Shown here piece by piece: positions 47,281-57,430 of a stretch of DNA of 64,000 bases. The notes under the pieces were generated by a model that saw nothing but the letters and a program-made list of their open reading frames with translations, had not been told where the DNA came from and made no database searches. Source of the stretch: Coriaria nepalensis (taxonomy: Eukaryota; Streptophyta; Magnoliopsida; Cucurbitales; Coriariaceae); NCBI GenBank assembly GCA_027186245.1, contig CP114495.1, positions 8,548,501 to 8,612,500 on the forward strand. Direction: 5' to 3'. Every line of letters starts with the position of its first letter. The stretch's first letter is position 1. Position numbers and translations under genes: made by a program.

Positions 47281-48375
47281 GACAATAATCACTAAATTTT
47301 TTAAATACAAAAAAATTCCCACCTAGGGCCCTTACACTTAAACACAGTTTTATCAGAGCTTCATCGTTTGTGAAGAAGATGCGTATTGCAACGATCTTCT
47401 TCTTGACCTAATCGAATGGTCGTATATAACCTGAATTAAAACCATGGCTTAGTGACTCACCTGGTCACAATTAAGAAGGTTGGAAAATGAAAGGAGATAT
47501 CTGAGGATAGGAGAGATAAACCCTAGAAAATCCGGTTCGACGGAGCTAGAGCTTTCAAATTTACAGTTTGAGTCTGTCAACGGGAATAGCGATGAAGATG
47601 GAGTGGAGCTCTGCTCTGGATTTCAAGTCGCAGAAGCGTTTCTTTCTCTCTCTTTCTTTAATTCCCAGAAAAATAACTCCAGTATTTGGCGAGCATTTAT
47701 ATGTATCTCAGACCTTCTTCGTCTTCCCGTCTTCCCGTTTTAATATGTTCAATTCTTATTTTCGTCCTTATACTTTCACCATTTTACTGGAGTTCCCTAT
47801 ACGAATTTCTTTTTGTTCACTTTAGTCCTAAAACGTTTCCAATATCCTCTTTTTCAGACCTCTAATTACCACTTTACTCTCTGATGATAGTAAAAAAAAA
47901 AAACAAAGTGCTAAAGTACTACTGTTCAATAGTTTAAGAGGTAGTTTGCATCTGGCCTCCTAAGAAAAATGAAGAAATTTTAACTAATACATCACTTTCT
48001 TGAACAAGCCTCTATCTCAACTTATTTAGCTAGCCAGCATCTAGTACACGAACCGGAACACTACAATATCGATACTACTATAACATGATTGTGTTGTATT
48101 AACTATTAAGTGCATGGTTCAAACAATCATTTCACTCTCTGCTTCATCTTCTACATTGCTTCCCGAAAACACCAAGTTCGGCAACTCTCCACCATGGCAG
48201 AAAGAAAAAAGCAAATCGACAAGATAGCAGACGTTTAGGACAAGATTGCACCTGTATTTTTACAATAGAGGGTTTTGTATCAGATCAAGAAAAAATATAT
48301 TAGCATTATAACAATTTTTTTACAAAATCAACTAATGATCATCTAATAAACAACAGATTGTGTTCCTGCCTAGAG
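47281..48375. other. Upstream of BRP1-like gene and intergenic
   Basis: The first few hundred bases are leader and promoter on the minus strand. Overlapping plus-strand frames at 47480-47825 lack any family feature and are not called. Confidence 0.45.
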
Positions 48376-48921
48376 CTATCTTACACGGTTCTTGAACAAA
48401 AATTCGACATTTTCGGGTAAATGGGGAGGATTTCTTTGACCAGTAATCTGGAAAATTGCGCCATCATAAAGCATTTGTTGCAACGCTCTTGTGATGTTCT
48501 TTGTGTCATCTATACCAAGATGGTGACTACCGAACAAGGGTAATTGAAGTTGCTTTAACATTGGCATCATTCCTGTGGCCTAAGAACCCGAAGATAGAAT
48601 CAGACTTGAATAATCTAGGCTCTAAAAAAAACCAGAGGGGCTTAGAATCAAGCTGGCCGAACAATGTGGCCGGAAATACTTGAGATTTGAGTAGTGAATT
48701 TCCGGTTGCTTTATTCTGATAATTGGGAGAAGAACTCAAACGCAGTATTTCATAAAACCTTAAAAAAAGGAAAGAAAAGGATGAACTTAGTTTTACCTTT
48801 CTTTGTAAGAATTAAGGTAGACATCTTTGGTGTTGATCCACCCCAGAGGTGATGACTAGACAGCCAAGCTTCAAATTGTGGAATAACTTCATTGAATAGA
48901 ATAGCCGTGTCATGCCAAACA
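48376..48921 (-). pseudogene. ERL1: Remnant of an ERI-1/ERL1-like 3'-5' exonuclease
   Basis: The 3' half of a DEDDh exonuclease gene. Exon-like block 48797-48921 encodes VWHDTAILFNEVIPQFEAWL. The terminal block 48376-48584 encodes LFGSHHLGIDDTKNITRAL, with the conserved H and D, ending VEFLFKNRVR. Between them (about 48585-48735) the expected CGNWDLKTQ region reads ATGNSLLKSQ: the W and the catalytic Asp of GNWD are gone, and the frame breaks before MMPMLKQL. The N-terminal exons with the DxE motif are not seen up to 49.3 kb. Family members trim small RNAs or chloroplast rRNA. This copy is dead by these signs. Confidence 0.72.
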
Positions 48922-49829
48922 CTGGAAAAAGTGAAGGAAATTACTCCAGTTATGCACTGCCATTAAACGAAAAGAACTAAAGAAGGGTGAGAGACTAGAG
49001 AGAGAGAGAGAGATGATGTAACTAAAATCATAATATTCAATATTCACCACTATTTATTTCTGACTACAAAATCAATCAGGACTGTATGTAACTAAAATTC
49101 CGGTTTCAAATAGATAAGATGATGAACAAGAAGCAATAAAGAGGACTCAAACAGATCTGAAGGCCCGCCGACATTTCTGTGTGGTCTAAAGGTCATACAA
49201 GTGTATTACTCTTCCAACGGTCTTCTTAATTAATTGTCGATTTCCCATCTGCCATCGTTTTCTAAAAGCATGAATGATATTGATTTCCATTGTTATATAA
49301 TGAACGAAGAAGCAAGAGGAAATTTTATTATTTTATGTATTATTAGATTTAGGATTTTTATTTTTTAGTGTTTTACAAAAAATGAAATTAAAGTAAGAAA
49401 AAGAATAAAAAGTTATAATAAAGAAAAATTTTCAATTATTTATTAAGTTAATTTAGATTCAATTACTATCTTCCTCTTTTTATTTATACTATTTTCTTAC
49501 TTTTATCCATAAACTACGAGTTCTTTAAATCAAAAATAAAAATCGAATTTTATTATCAATTTTTTTTTTATATTTTTTTTTGCAAATATATATATATTTT
49601 TCTCGAATATATTATCAACTAGGATTTTAGGTTTGGTATTCAATTTAGAATTTTATACTTTTGGATTTGCTTACGTAAAAAATTTAGGGTTTCTTAAATG
49701 AAAAATAGGAATTTTCGTGTGTAGTTATATATGATATTTAGGGTTCCTAAGCTCTTCCTAAATATAATGTGTTTGGGCTTCTCTGTGTTTGGGCAGAGGG
49801 GCTGCAGAGTTCCTTAATCATAACTCATA
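48922..49829. other. Intergenic between the exonuclease remnant and the array
   Basis: No gene seen. It includes a GA microsatellite near 48997-49011. Confidence 0.5.
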
Positions 49830-50333
49830 TAGGATCAACAAAGATTTTTGTCTTGGTCAATCTTTAGAAAGCGATTACCGGTGAGGTTTTTAGCTTTCGC
49901 CGGTTATCAGCTTTGTCGATCGTATTTTCCAATTGCACATAAATTTGTTCAATGGAGATGAGAAGATCAAGAAAACTGTATTCCATATCAATTCGACCCA
50001 ATTAATTTCTAATATTTTGAACTGTAAGAGAAAAGAAAACCCTAATTTGTGAAAAAAAAAACATGTACTTTTGTTTGTTTGGTTGCTATATTGTAGTCTA
50101 TGTCATAAATTTCTAATACATATAAATAATGCAGGTATTTAATTTATTTAATACAAATAGACGTGATAATTGGCGCAAGTCTATCAGGAGTATTATAATT
50201 GTGTATATATATAATGTAGTCTATGTTAATTAATTAGTTTAGTTGGATGTTCTTTTCAGATGGATGAATATGGACCGTTCATTCTATATTAATATCGTTT
50301 AATGTTGGGCTTGAGTACGTACCATTCATTCAA

Positions 50334-50615
50334 CTATAAATAGGTATCTTTGGTTCCTACACAATTCGGATAATATCATACCAACTAAGCTAGAATCGAT
50401 CATTTGATTAGGAGTTGGATCGCATTATCATAGGTACGTTCTCTTCATATCTATGTATGTATTTATCTGTATATGTATATGTATATGTCTTCTTGATTTC
50501 ACCAAAAGTTAATTAATGGTTCCGTAATTTACTTTCTAAACTCATCTTTCTTGATTTTGGGTGATTAAATATTGATCCACTATATACGTACACTCGTTTT
50601 GCTTAGTTGATCAAG
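50334..50615 (+). promoter_or_regulatory. TATA box, leader exon and leader intron of small-gene copy 1
   Basis: CTATAAATAG at 50334-50343 is a good TATA box. The leader ends at ATTATCATAG (50433) before donor GTACGTTC. The intron ends at TTGATCAAG just before the ATG at 50616. The same three signals stand at the same spacing in copy 3. Confidence 0.7.
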
Positions 50616-50884
50616 ATGACCGAGAATAAGAAGGTTACTACAGTCCTAGGGAGCACCAGGATGTAATTATAGGGGCTGGAGCAGCTGGTCTGGGTGCAGA
50701 ATATGAGGCTAAAAACCAAAATCTCGACATTAAATTTAACCAAAAGATCGATGGAAGTAAGTCTAACGCCAAGGGAACAAACGAGAGCAAGGTTGTTGGA
50801 CTTGGAGCAGCAGGTCCCGGTGCAACGGCCAAGGTTGAAGGTGGAACGAGTACATTGAAATTTGATGGACCTATCGACATCTAG
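50616..50884 (+). pseudogene. Small GxGAAG-module gene, copy 1, frameshifted
   Basis: Compared with the intact copy at 56124, one A is missing after 50646 (GTCC-TAGGGAG here, GTCCATAGGGAG there). The frame from the ATG therefore reaches TAA after about 17 codons. Downstream, the original frame stays open to TAG at 50884 with few substitutions, including GAGAAGLGAEYEAKNQNLD and GPIDI, but it has no ATG of its own. The lesion looks recent, as the remainder is well kept. A sequencing error is the alternative. Confidence 0.8.
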
Positions 50885-51264
50885 TTATAGTGCAAAAATG
50901 ATGTCGTCTGTTTCTTTGGCACTGTGACTTTGTTTGCCAATTGTTTTATTTCTTCTGTTTGAAGGTGATGGTTGTGTTTTCAGTGTACTGTTTCTAGTAC
51001 TACCTGCGTGCTCAGTCGTCTTGAATAATATTAGTACCGCTTGTTTCGATGTTCTAGTCATGTTTTTTCTTCTAATAAGAAAGCTAGGGATCTTCCTTTC
51101 CGGTGTCTAAATAGTATCGATCCCAATCCTTTTGTCATATCACTACATCTAAATTTTGAATGTCCCTAACGCCAACTGTGTAAGACTTGGAACGAGTGGT
51201 GTTAAACTCTAGGTTTACAATACCCTATACTATTAAACATATTAACAAATAACTAACAACAATT

Positions 51265-51720
51265 AAAGGTCTTGGATTTGTTGGCCCAGGGCCAAATTCG
51301 GTTGTAAAGTCCAATAAACAGGATATCTCCCTTTAGTCCAAATCAGGGTTAACTGCTGGTTTTATCGTGGCCGTTGGATCCATTAATTACCTTACATATA
51401 TATCTCTTTCTCTCCTAATTCAGTGGGAGACATTTTGCTGCATATAGCGGGACCGGCCGGTCAGACAGATTCCTGCAACAACAGTTTGGCATCGATTATG
51501 AGAATTGAAAGTTGACCGATTAGAGCCTGACCTCATGCTATTCTTGTGATGGCCGTCACAGAGCAATGACATGTCATTCCCCCATAATGATGCTCTGGTA
51601 AGGTCGGTGAACATTTCCACTTTACTAATACTTCGCGTCGTGGACACGGGGAGTTCATTGGACGGGCTTGCTCAATACTGAAGGGAGTTTAGAAGAGGTC
51701 CCGAAAATGTTATCTAGCCT
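51265..51720. mobile_element. Possible eroded LTR element piece
   Basis: At 51265 the similarity between duplicated units 1 and 3 stops abruptly. The following sequence has TTTGGCATCGATTATGAGAA, loosely like the TTGGCGCC-type boundary after a Ty3/gypsy LTR. No coding region of a retroelement is seen. Low confidence. Confidence 0.25.
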
Positions 51721-53330
51721 TTATCAAAGAAAAGTGAAAGGCCGAGGATGAAGTTTGTTAGTCCATGGTAATTTAAAACTTTGTATCATATGCAATCCGA
51801 ATAGTAGATTAAAATATAGTTACTAATAAACATACCTATTTTAATTATAAAATATATATCATATATATATTTAATAACCGAAAATACAGAAAATCCAAAA
51901 AAACTTGAAAAGTAGACAATAAAAAAACTTAAAGTAAAATCCGAGTACAAAATCAAACAATCTTCTAATATTTCAAATGATAAGAAAATGATGAGTTGTC
52001 AACTCATAAACTAATTTGAAATTACAAGTATATAGAAAGGAGCGAGCATCTACAAGGTTATTGGAACGTAATTACAAAGAAACTATAAACGTAAGACAAT
52101 AGACATATTATCGAATTTGAAAGCAGTAAAATGGCATCAATTCAATTCACACAGCTCAATATTTACTCTCTACGTAGATTCTCCGAATTCTGAAATTTCT
52201 AAACAATTACCAGTTTTACCCGAACCTCTATTAAATAAAACAAATAGAGAACATTAATATAGTAAATTTATTTAATATTTATATTTAACAGTAGAGTCAC
52301 CGTTTTACTAATTATAATAATATCAAAATTAATCAACTTATTATTTATTTTGAAGTTAAGAATGTCCCGTCACACTTTTATGTCCCGATTTTTATTTTCA
52401 TCCTGAAAATTACAGACATGATTATAATTTTGACTTTTCATCGTATGAGAAAGTAATAATATTAGAAATATGAATATTGTATAAAGAGAGACAAAATTTA
52501 AATGTGGAAGAAATGCGAAATGAAAAAAATATATAAGAGAGATAAAAATTAAAAGTGAGATCAGAAATATGGTTTTACTAATTTATAGATGTTCTTTTTA
52601 AAAAAAAAAAAAGAAAAAAATTAGAAATACATATTTTTTTTTCATTAATGCAATATTGTGTGAGTTTCAAATTCAAATTCATTTATATAAGATTATAATT
52701 TTATCAAATAAAATTATGATAAGATTATAGTAATTATTAAAATAAATATTATAATATAATTTAATTAAAATGTAAAACTTATTAAAAATTAAAAGTGTTT
52801 TAAGAAATTATTAGAAAATATAAAATAATAGTATTTTTTGAAATTTAAGAATAAAATTACCATATAACATATTGTCAGAAGTTGAAAATATACATATAAT
52901 ATAATTTTATTTCTAAGTTCAATTATTATTTTATATGATATGATAATTACATAATTTTAGACAAATAATCACCTACAGTAATTTTCTTACTAATATCATC
53001 TGATAAGTCCATTTAATTATTTTAGACAAACCAATAAAGAATCAGATAGTCTTCATACGGGCCGACTTGATTCAAGATAACTATATCAATTCAGCATGTT
53101 AAAATATACATGCATGATTGGCCAATGTTACCTAACACAAATAAATATATTCACCTGCCATTTGTTACCAATCAAGATTCATAACCTTAACCTTTACGGA
53201 ATCGATTACTGACATATTGGATCAAATGAATGGATCTTGATATGTACATAAATAATATCGATCAAGTGGACTCCCTATTGAGCATCACTATTGATGACAT
53301 CTCCCCGCCTTACGTTTATACTAAGTTTTG
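51721..53330. other. Intergenic, partly duplicated elsewhere in the array
   Basis: No gene seen. 52020-52170 and 52630-52960 match 57975-58210 and 58215-58530; 52970-53270 matches 54170-54500 and, weaker, 62260-62490. Confidence 0.6.
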
Positions 53331-54060
53331 GAGTCTCTCCTTTTGATTACTTTAATACATATAGACATGATAATTGGCGCAAGTGTAGCAGGAGTATTGT
53401 AGTGTATGTTAATTAATTAGTTTAGTGCGCATGAGTAATAGTTAAAGCTTTGTGAAAGCAAAGAAAAACTAGCCATGATTAATCAGAAGACTCGTAATAT
53501 AATGTTTAATAAGACTCTGCAGGGTCAACAAAAGGAAAGAAAAGGGATTTGGGGAGCTCCATCTGCACCTTCCAGAGTAGTTGGATTTTAAATAAAACAT
53601 ATATAATTAGATTTTATAAATTTAAATAATCTTTAATTAATAAAATAAATGATTCATTTTCATCTTCCTAAATAAAACGTTTTCTTGATTTTTCTAAAAG
53701 TTAATTAATGCTTCCTTCCTAAACTAATCTTTCAACTTGTATTGATCCAATCTATAAGTACACTTGTTTTGCTTAGTTGATCAGGATGTTTAGGGGCTGG
53801 AGCAGCTGGTCTGGGTGAAGAATATGAGGCTAAAAACCAAAATCTCGACATTAAATTTAACCAAAAGATCGATGGAAGTGAGTCTAAGAGCAAGGTTGTT
53901 GGACTTAGGCGCAGCAGGTTCCGGTGCTACAGTCAATGTTTTAGGTGGAACAAGTACATTGAAATTTGTTGGACCTATCGACATCTAGTTATAGTGCAAA
54001 ATTGATATCGTCAGTTTCTTTGTCACCCTGACCTTGTTTGCTATTTTATTTATTTATTTT
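53331..54060. repeat. Duplicated block, unit 2 (shortened)
   Basis: Contains the same upstream words as units 1 and 3 (ACATGATAATTGGCGCAAG, AAGACTCTGCAGGGTCAACA), but the TATA box and leader exon are replaced by about 140 bp of unrelated AT-rich DNA before the leader intron resumes near 53685. Confidence 0.75.
53786..53988 (+). pseudogene. Small GxGAAG-module gene, copy 2, truncated
   Basis: The ATG is followed almost at once by GGGGCTGGAGCAGC, so about 14 N-terminal codons are missing, and the frame is shifted. About 20 bp around the linker and extra single bases (CTTAGGCGCAGC) break it further. The end GGACCTATCGACATCTAG is kept. It lacks the TATA box and leader exon seen in the other copies. 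Confidence 0.8.
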
Positions 54061-55269
54061 TATATCTTTCCAATTTCTATTTCCACCTACTACCGATATC
54101 CTCTTTCTCCATGATACTCCTTTTTGTACTATTTAGAAGATGATTCAATCCACTGTTAAGATAAATGAAGAATAATCACGTATAATAAATTTCTTATTGA
54201 TATCATCGATACTATGTCATAGGTTCTGATAAGTCCATTTAATTCTCTTAGAAGAACTAAGAAAAAAAGTCCACTTTCAAGATAACTATATGAATTCAGC
54301 ATGTTAAAAATATACATGCATGATTGGCTAATGTTACCTAACACAAATAAAATAAAATGATTCCCATGACTTATATATGAATGACTGATTGGCCATTTGT
54401 TACCAATCAAGACTCATAACCTTAAGCATTACGGAATCAATTACTGACACATTGGATCAAATGAATGGATCTTAATATGTAACATAAGTAATATATTATC
54501 AAAAGTTAGATATAATTATATCAAAAAATCATGCAATTATCTTTTTGGATTATATAATAAAGTAATTATAAATTTTGATATGATTATATCAAATCAAGCT
54601 GCATGCGTCAATCTTATGCATCATAATACATTAGTTACTTCTTCATTTTAATCGGTTAATTTTTCAATATATTACAAAATGGATATTTGTTATTTAATCA
54701 ATTTGAATGGTAAGAAATATATTACAAATCGGGACATATTTGTTACTTAATCAATTTGAATGGTAAAAGTGCATTGCAAATTCAAACAAAAAATCGATTC
54801 CTTCAGCTCTTTTTTTAAGTAACCAATAGAAACGGCTCTCAATCCATTGAGACCTTAAGTAAAAAATCAAAATTGGGAGCCCTCTTAGTACGAAATTATT
54901 TTTAGATACATATAAATGATGTGCTTTTTCCGATGGTGGAATTAGGATAAATTTTAAAAATATGTATATCGGCAGTTTGTTATTATTATCATCAACTTTC
55001 ATCGTCGATATAAAAATATTTAAAATAAACTTGAAATTAGATATTTATTATAATTATTAAAAATTTTAGTAATTCATTATAATTTATACTAAATGTCGAA
55101 TCTCGGTGATTTATCCTAATTTCTCCGTTTAATTATTTTAATACATACAGACATGATAATTGGCGAAGTCTAACAACAAGAGTATTCCTATATAAACATT
55201 TGCTTCAATTACATCCTTAACAACTAACTCCTCCCGTCTTCCTATATTGTAGTCTATGTTATACAGATT
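54061..55269. other. Intergenic within the array
   Basis: No gene seen. 54170-54500 repeats 52970-53270. A short tandem phrase (ATATTACAAA, then TTTGTTA and TCAATTTGAATGGTA) occurs twice near 54668-54770. Confidence 0.5.
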
Positions 55270-55840
55270 GTTGTCTCGGTCGATCTTTAGAAAGTGATGA
55301 CCGGCGAGGTTGTCAGTTTTGCCTGTCGTATTTTCGAACTACTTGATCGATGGAGATGAGGAGATCAGGAAAGTTAGTACTCCACATCAATTCAACCATA
55401 TCATCCTCAATTAATTTCTAACATTTAGAACAATTTGAGAAAAGAAAAACATGTACTTTTGTTTGTTTAGTTGCTATATTGTAGTCTATGTTATAAATTT
55501 CTAATACATATAAATAACGCAGGTATTTAATTATATTAATACATATAGACGTGACAATTGGGACAAGTCTAGCAGGGGTATTATTATTATTACATATATA
55601 ATGTAGTCTATGTTAATTAATTAGTTTAGTTGCACATCACTAATAATTAAAGCTTGTGAACACACAGAAAAACTACGCATGATTACCGAGAAGACTTGTA
55701 ATATAATGTTTAATAAGACTCCGCAGGGTCAACAAGAAGTAAAGCCAATCTCAGAGGTTATTTTCAGATGGATGAATATGGACCGTCCATTATATATTAA
55801 TATCGTATAATGATGGCTTGAGTACGTACCATTCATTCAA

Positions 55841-55936
55841 CTATAAATAGATATCTTTGGATCCCGATAATATCATACCAATTAAGCTAGAATCGATAAT
55901 TTGATTAGGAGTTGAATCGCATTATCATAGGTACGT

Positions 55937-55972
<36 letters not shown>

Positions 55973-56123
55973 TTATATGTCTATGTATACGTTTTCTTGA
56001 TTTCTCCAAAAGTTAATTAATGCTTCCGTAATTTACTTTCTAAACTCATCTCTCTTTATTTTGGGTGATTAAACTTGTATTGAACCACCATATACGTACA
56101 CTTGTTTTGCTTAGTTGATCAGG
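55841..56123 (+). promoter_or_regulatory. TATA box, leader exon and leader intron of small-gene copy 3
   Basis: TATA box CTATAAATAG at 55841-55850; leader exon ending at 55930 before GTACGTTC; intron with a TA microsatellite (55940-55967) and acceptor TTGATCAG at 56122, two bases before the ATG. Conservation with copy 1 supports a real transcription unit. Confidence 0.7.
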
Positions 56124-56393
56124 ATGACCGGGAATAAGAAGGTTACTACAGTCCATAGGGAGCACAAGGATGTAATTGTAGGGGCTGGAGCAGCTGGTCT
56201 GGGTGCAGAATATGAGGCTAAAAACCAAGATCTCGACATCAAATTTAACCAAAAGATCGATGGAAGTAAGTCTAACACTAAGGGAACAAACGAGAGCAAG
56301 GTTGTTGGACTTGGAGCAGCAGGTCCCGCCGCAAAGGCCAAGATTGAAGGTGGAAAAAGTACATTGACATTTGATGGACCTATCGACATCTAG
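56124..56393 (+). CDS. Small two-repeat GxGAAG-module protein, intact copy
   Basis: An 89-residue protein I do not recognise. After a basic start (MTGNKKVTTVHREHK) it consists of two copies of one module, residues about 16-46 and 58-88, offset by exactly 42 residues with no gap. Shared positions: V19/V61, G20/G62, G22/G64, A23-A24-G25/A65-A66-G67, A28/A70, F41/F83, I45/I87, D46/D88. There is no signal peptide, membrane segment or Cys pair. Neighbouring broken copies and the conserved promoter and leader intron argue for a real gene. The GxGxxG-like start resembles a dinucleotide-binding turn, but the module is far too short for a Rossmann fold. Function unknown. Confidence 0.72.
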   Translation: MTGNKKVTTVHREHKDVIVGAGAAGLGAEYEAKNQDLDIKFNQKIDGSKSNTKGTNESKVVGLGAAGPAAKAKIEGGKSTLTFDGPIDI

Positions 56394-56785
56394 TTATTTT
56401 GCAAAAATGATATCGTTTGTTTCTTTGGCACTGTGACTTTGTTTGCCAATTGTTTTAATTTCCTCTGTTTGAAGGCGACAGTTGTGTTTTCAGTGTACTG
56501 TTTCTAGTACTACCTGCGCACTCTGTCGTCTTGAATAATATTAGTACCGTTTGTTTCGATGTTCTAGTCATGTTTTTCTTATAATAAGAAAGCTAGGGAT
56601 CTAGATCCCTTGCCGCTGTCTAAATAGTATTGATCCCAACCTTTTTGTCATATCACTACATCTAAATTTTGGATGTCCCTGACGCCAACTGAGTAAGACT
56701 TAGAACGAGTGCTTGTGGTGTTAAACTCTAGGTTTACAGTACCCTATACTATTAAACATATTAACAAATAACAAATAACAACATG

Positions 56786-57430
56786 TAAACATCCCTCTCA
56801 ATGGATTATAGGGAAAGGCATTGTATCCTTAAGGGATGATCAATCACCCGGTGAACATAGGTGAAGATCCGTACCAAGCAACTATTGTGGAAGACTTATT
56901 TGAAGTGAATTGTATATGTTTCTTAGTTTTGGTGTGAGGCCTAAACTCCTGGCAGTCGAAACCCAAGGAGTAAGTGTGACCGTTTTGGGCCAAACTGGAT
57001 ATTACTCGATTAGGGTTATTCAGTGTCGCGTTATCTCAATGCTCTCTCTCTCGCTCTCTCTTCTGAAAATGTGTGATTGGTTCTTGATCAGTTTTTCTGC
57101 CTATTTTCTTGGTTGACCTTTATTCATCTGGTTAGATCTAGTGATCTAGTTTAAGGTTTCCGTTTCCTTTTGTTAATGAAAGTCTCTGTGTGATTTTCTA
57201 TCTTGATGCATATAATCTGAGATTTCGGTATTGCTTGAATCTGTTCAAGCATTGTGTACTTGTAATCTGTAAAAACTGAGATCTATAGTGCTACGGGCTC
57301 ACTAATTTGCTTGAGCTCTAAAGTGTATGTACCTTCCCGATTCATTTGAATCGTTGTGAGGTGAACCACTATATATCGTGTGTTATTTCTATCTTCTCCT
57401 TGATGGTTTTCTGTATGATATCACAAATCT
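56786..57430. mobile_element. Probable solo LTR of a Ty1/copia-type element
   Basis: Begins TGTAAACATCCC and ends near GATATCACA, starting where the duplicated unit stops. The right end, GTGAGGTGAACCACTATATA followed by GTGTGTTATTT, closely resembles the 3' end of plant copia LTRs as I remember them. No primer-binding site or coding region follows. I found no clear 5-bp target duplication. Confidence 0.45.

Larger units (their letters stand above)
49830..51260. repeat. Duplicated block, unit 1 (matches 55270-56785)
   Basis: From about 49850 (GATTACCGGTGAGG) to 51260 the sequence follows 55290 to 56770 block by block with small differences, covering upstream DNA, promoter, small gene and 3' region. 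Unit 3 has an extra piece of about 110 bp near 55645-55755 before the promoter. Confidence 0.85.
55270..56785. repeat. Duplicated block, unit 3 (matches 49830-51260)
   Basis: Collinear with unit 1, carrying the intact small gene. The similarity ends near 56785, where other sequence begins. Confidence 0.85.

Noticed and set aside
46050..47295. Several plus-strand frames rich in Ser, Leu and Pro
   Set aside because: They lie opposite exon 1 of the BRP1-like gene and only mirror its acidic repeats.
47480..47825. Overlapping plus-strand frames upstream of the BRP1-like gene
   Set aside because: Short, overlapping in two frames, no recognisable domain; probably promoter or leader DNA of the divergent side.
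51420..51647. Minus-strand frame of 75 codons
   Set aside because: Lies in a probable transposon remnant and matches nothing recognisable.
56111..56389. Minus-strand frame opposite the small GxGAAG gene, also open in copy 1
   Set aside because: Openness follows from the Gly/Ala-rich composition of the plus frame; promoter, leader intron and start context all support the plus strand.
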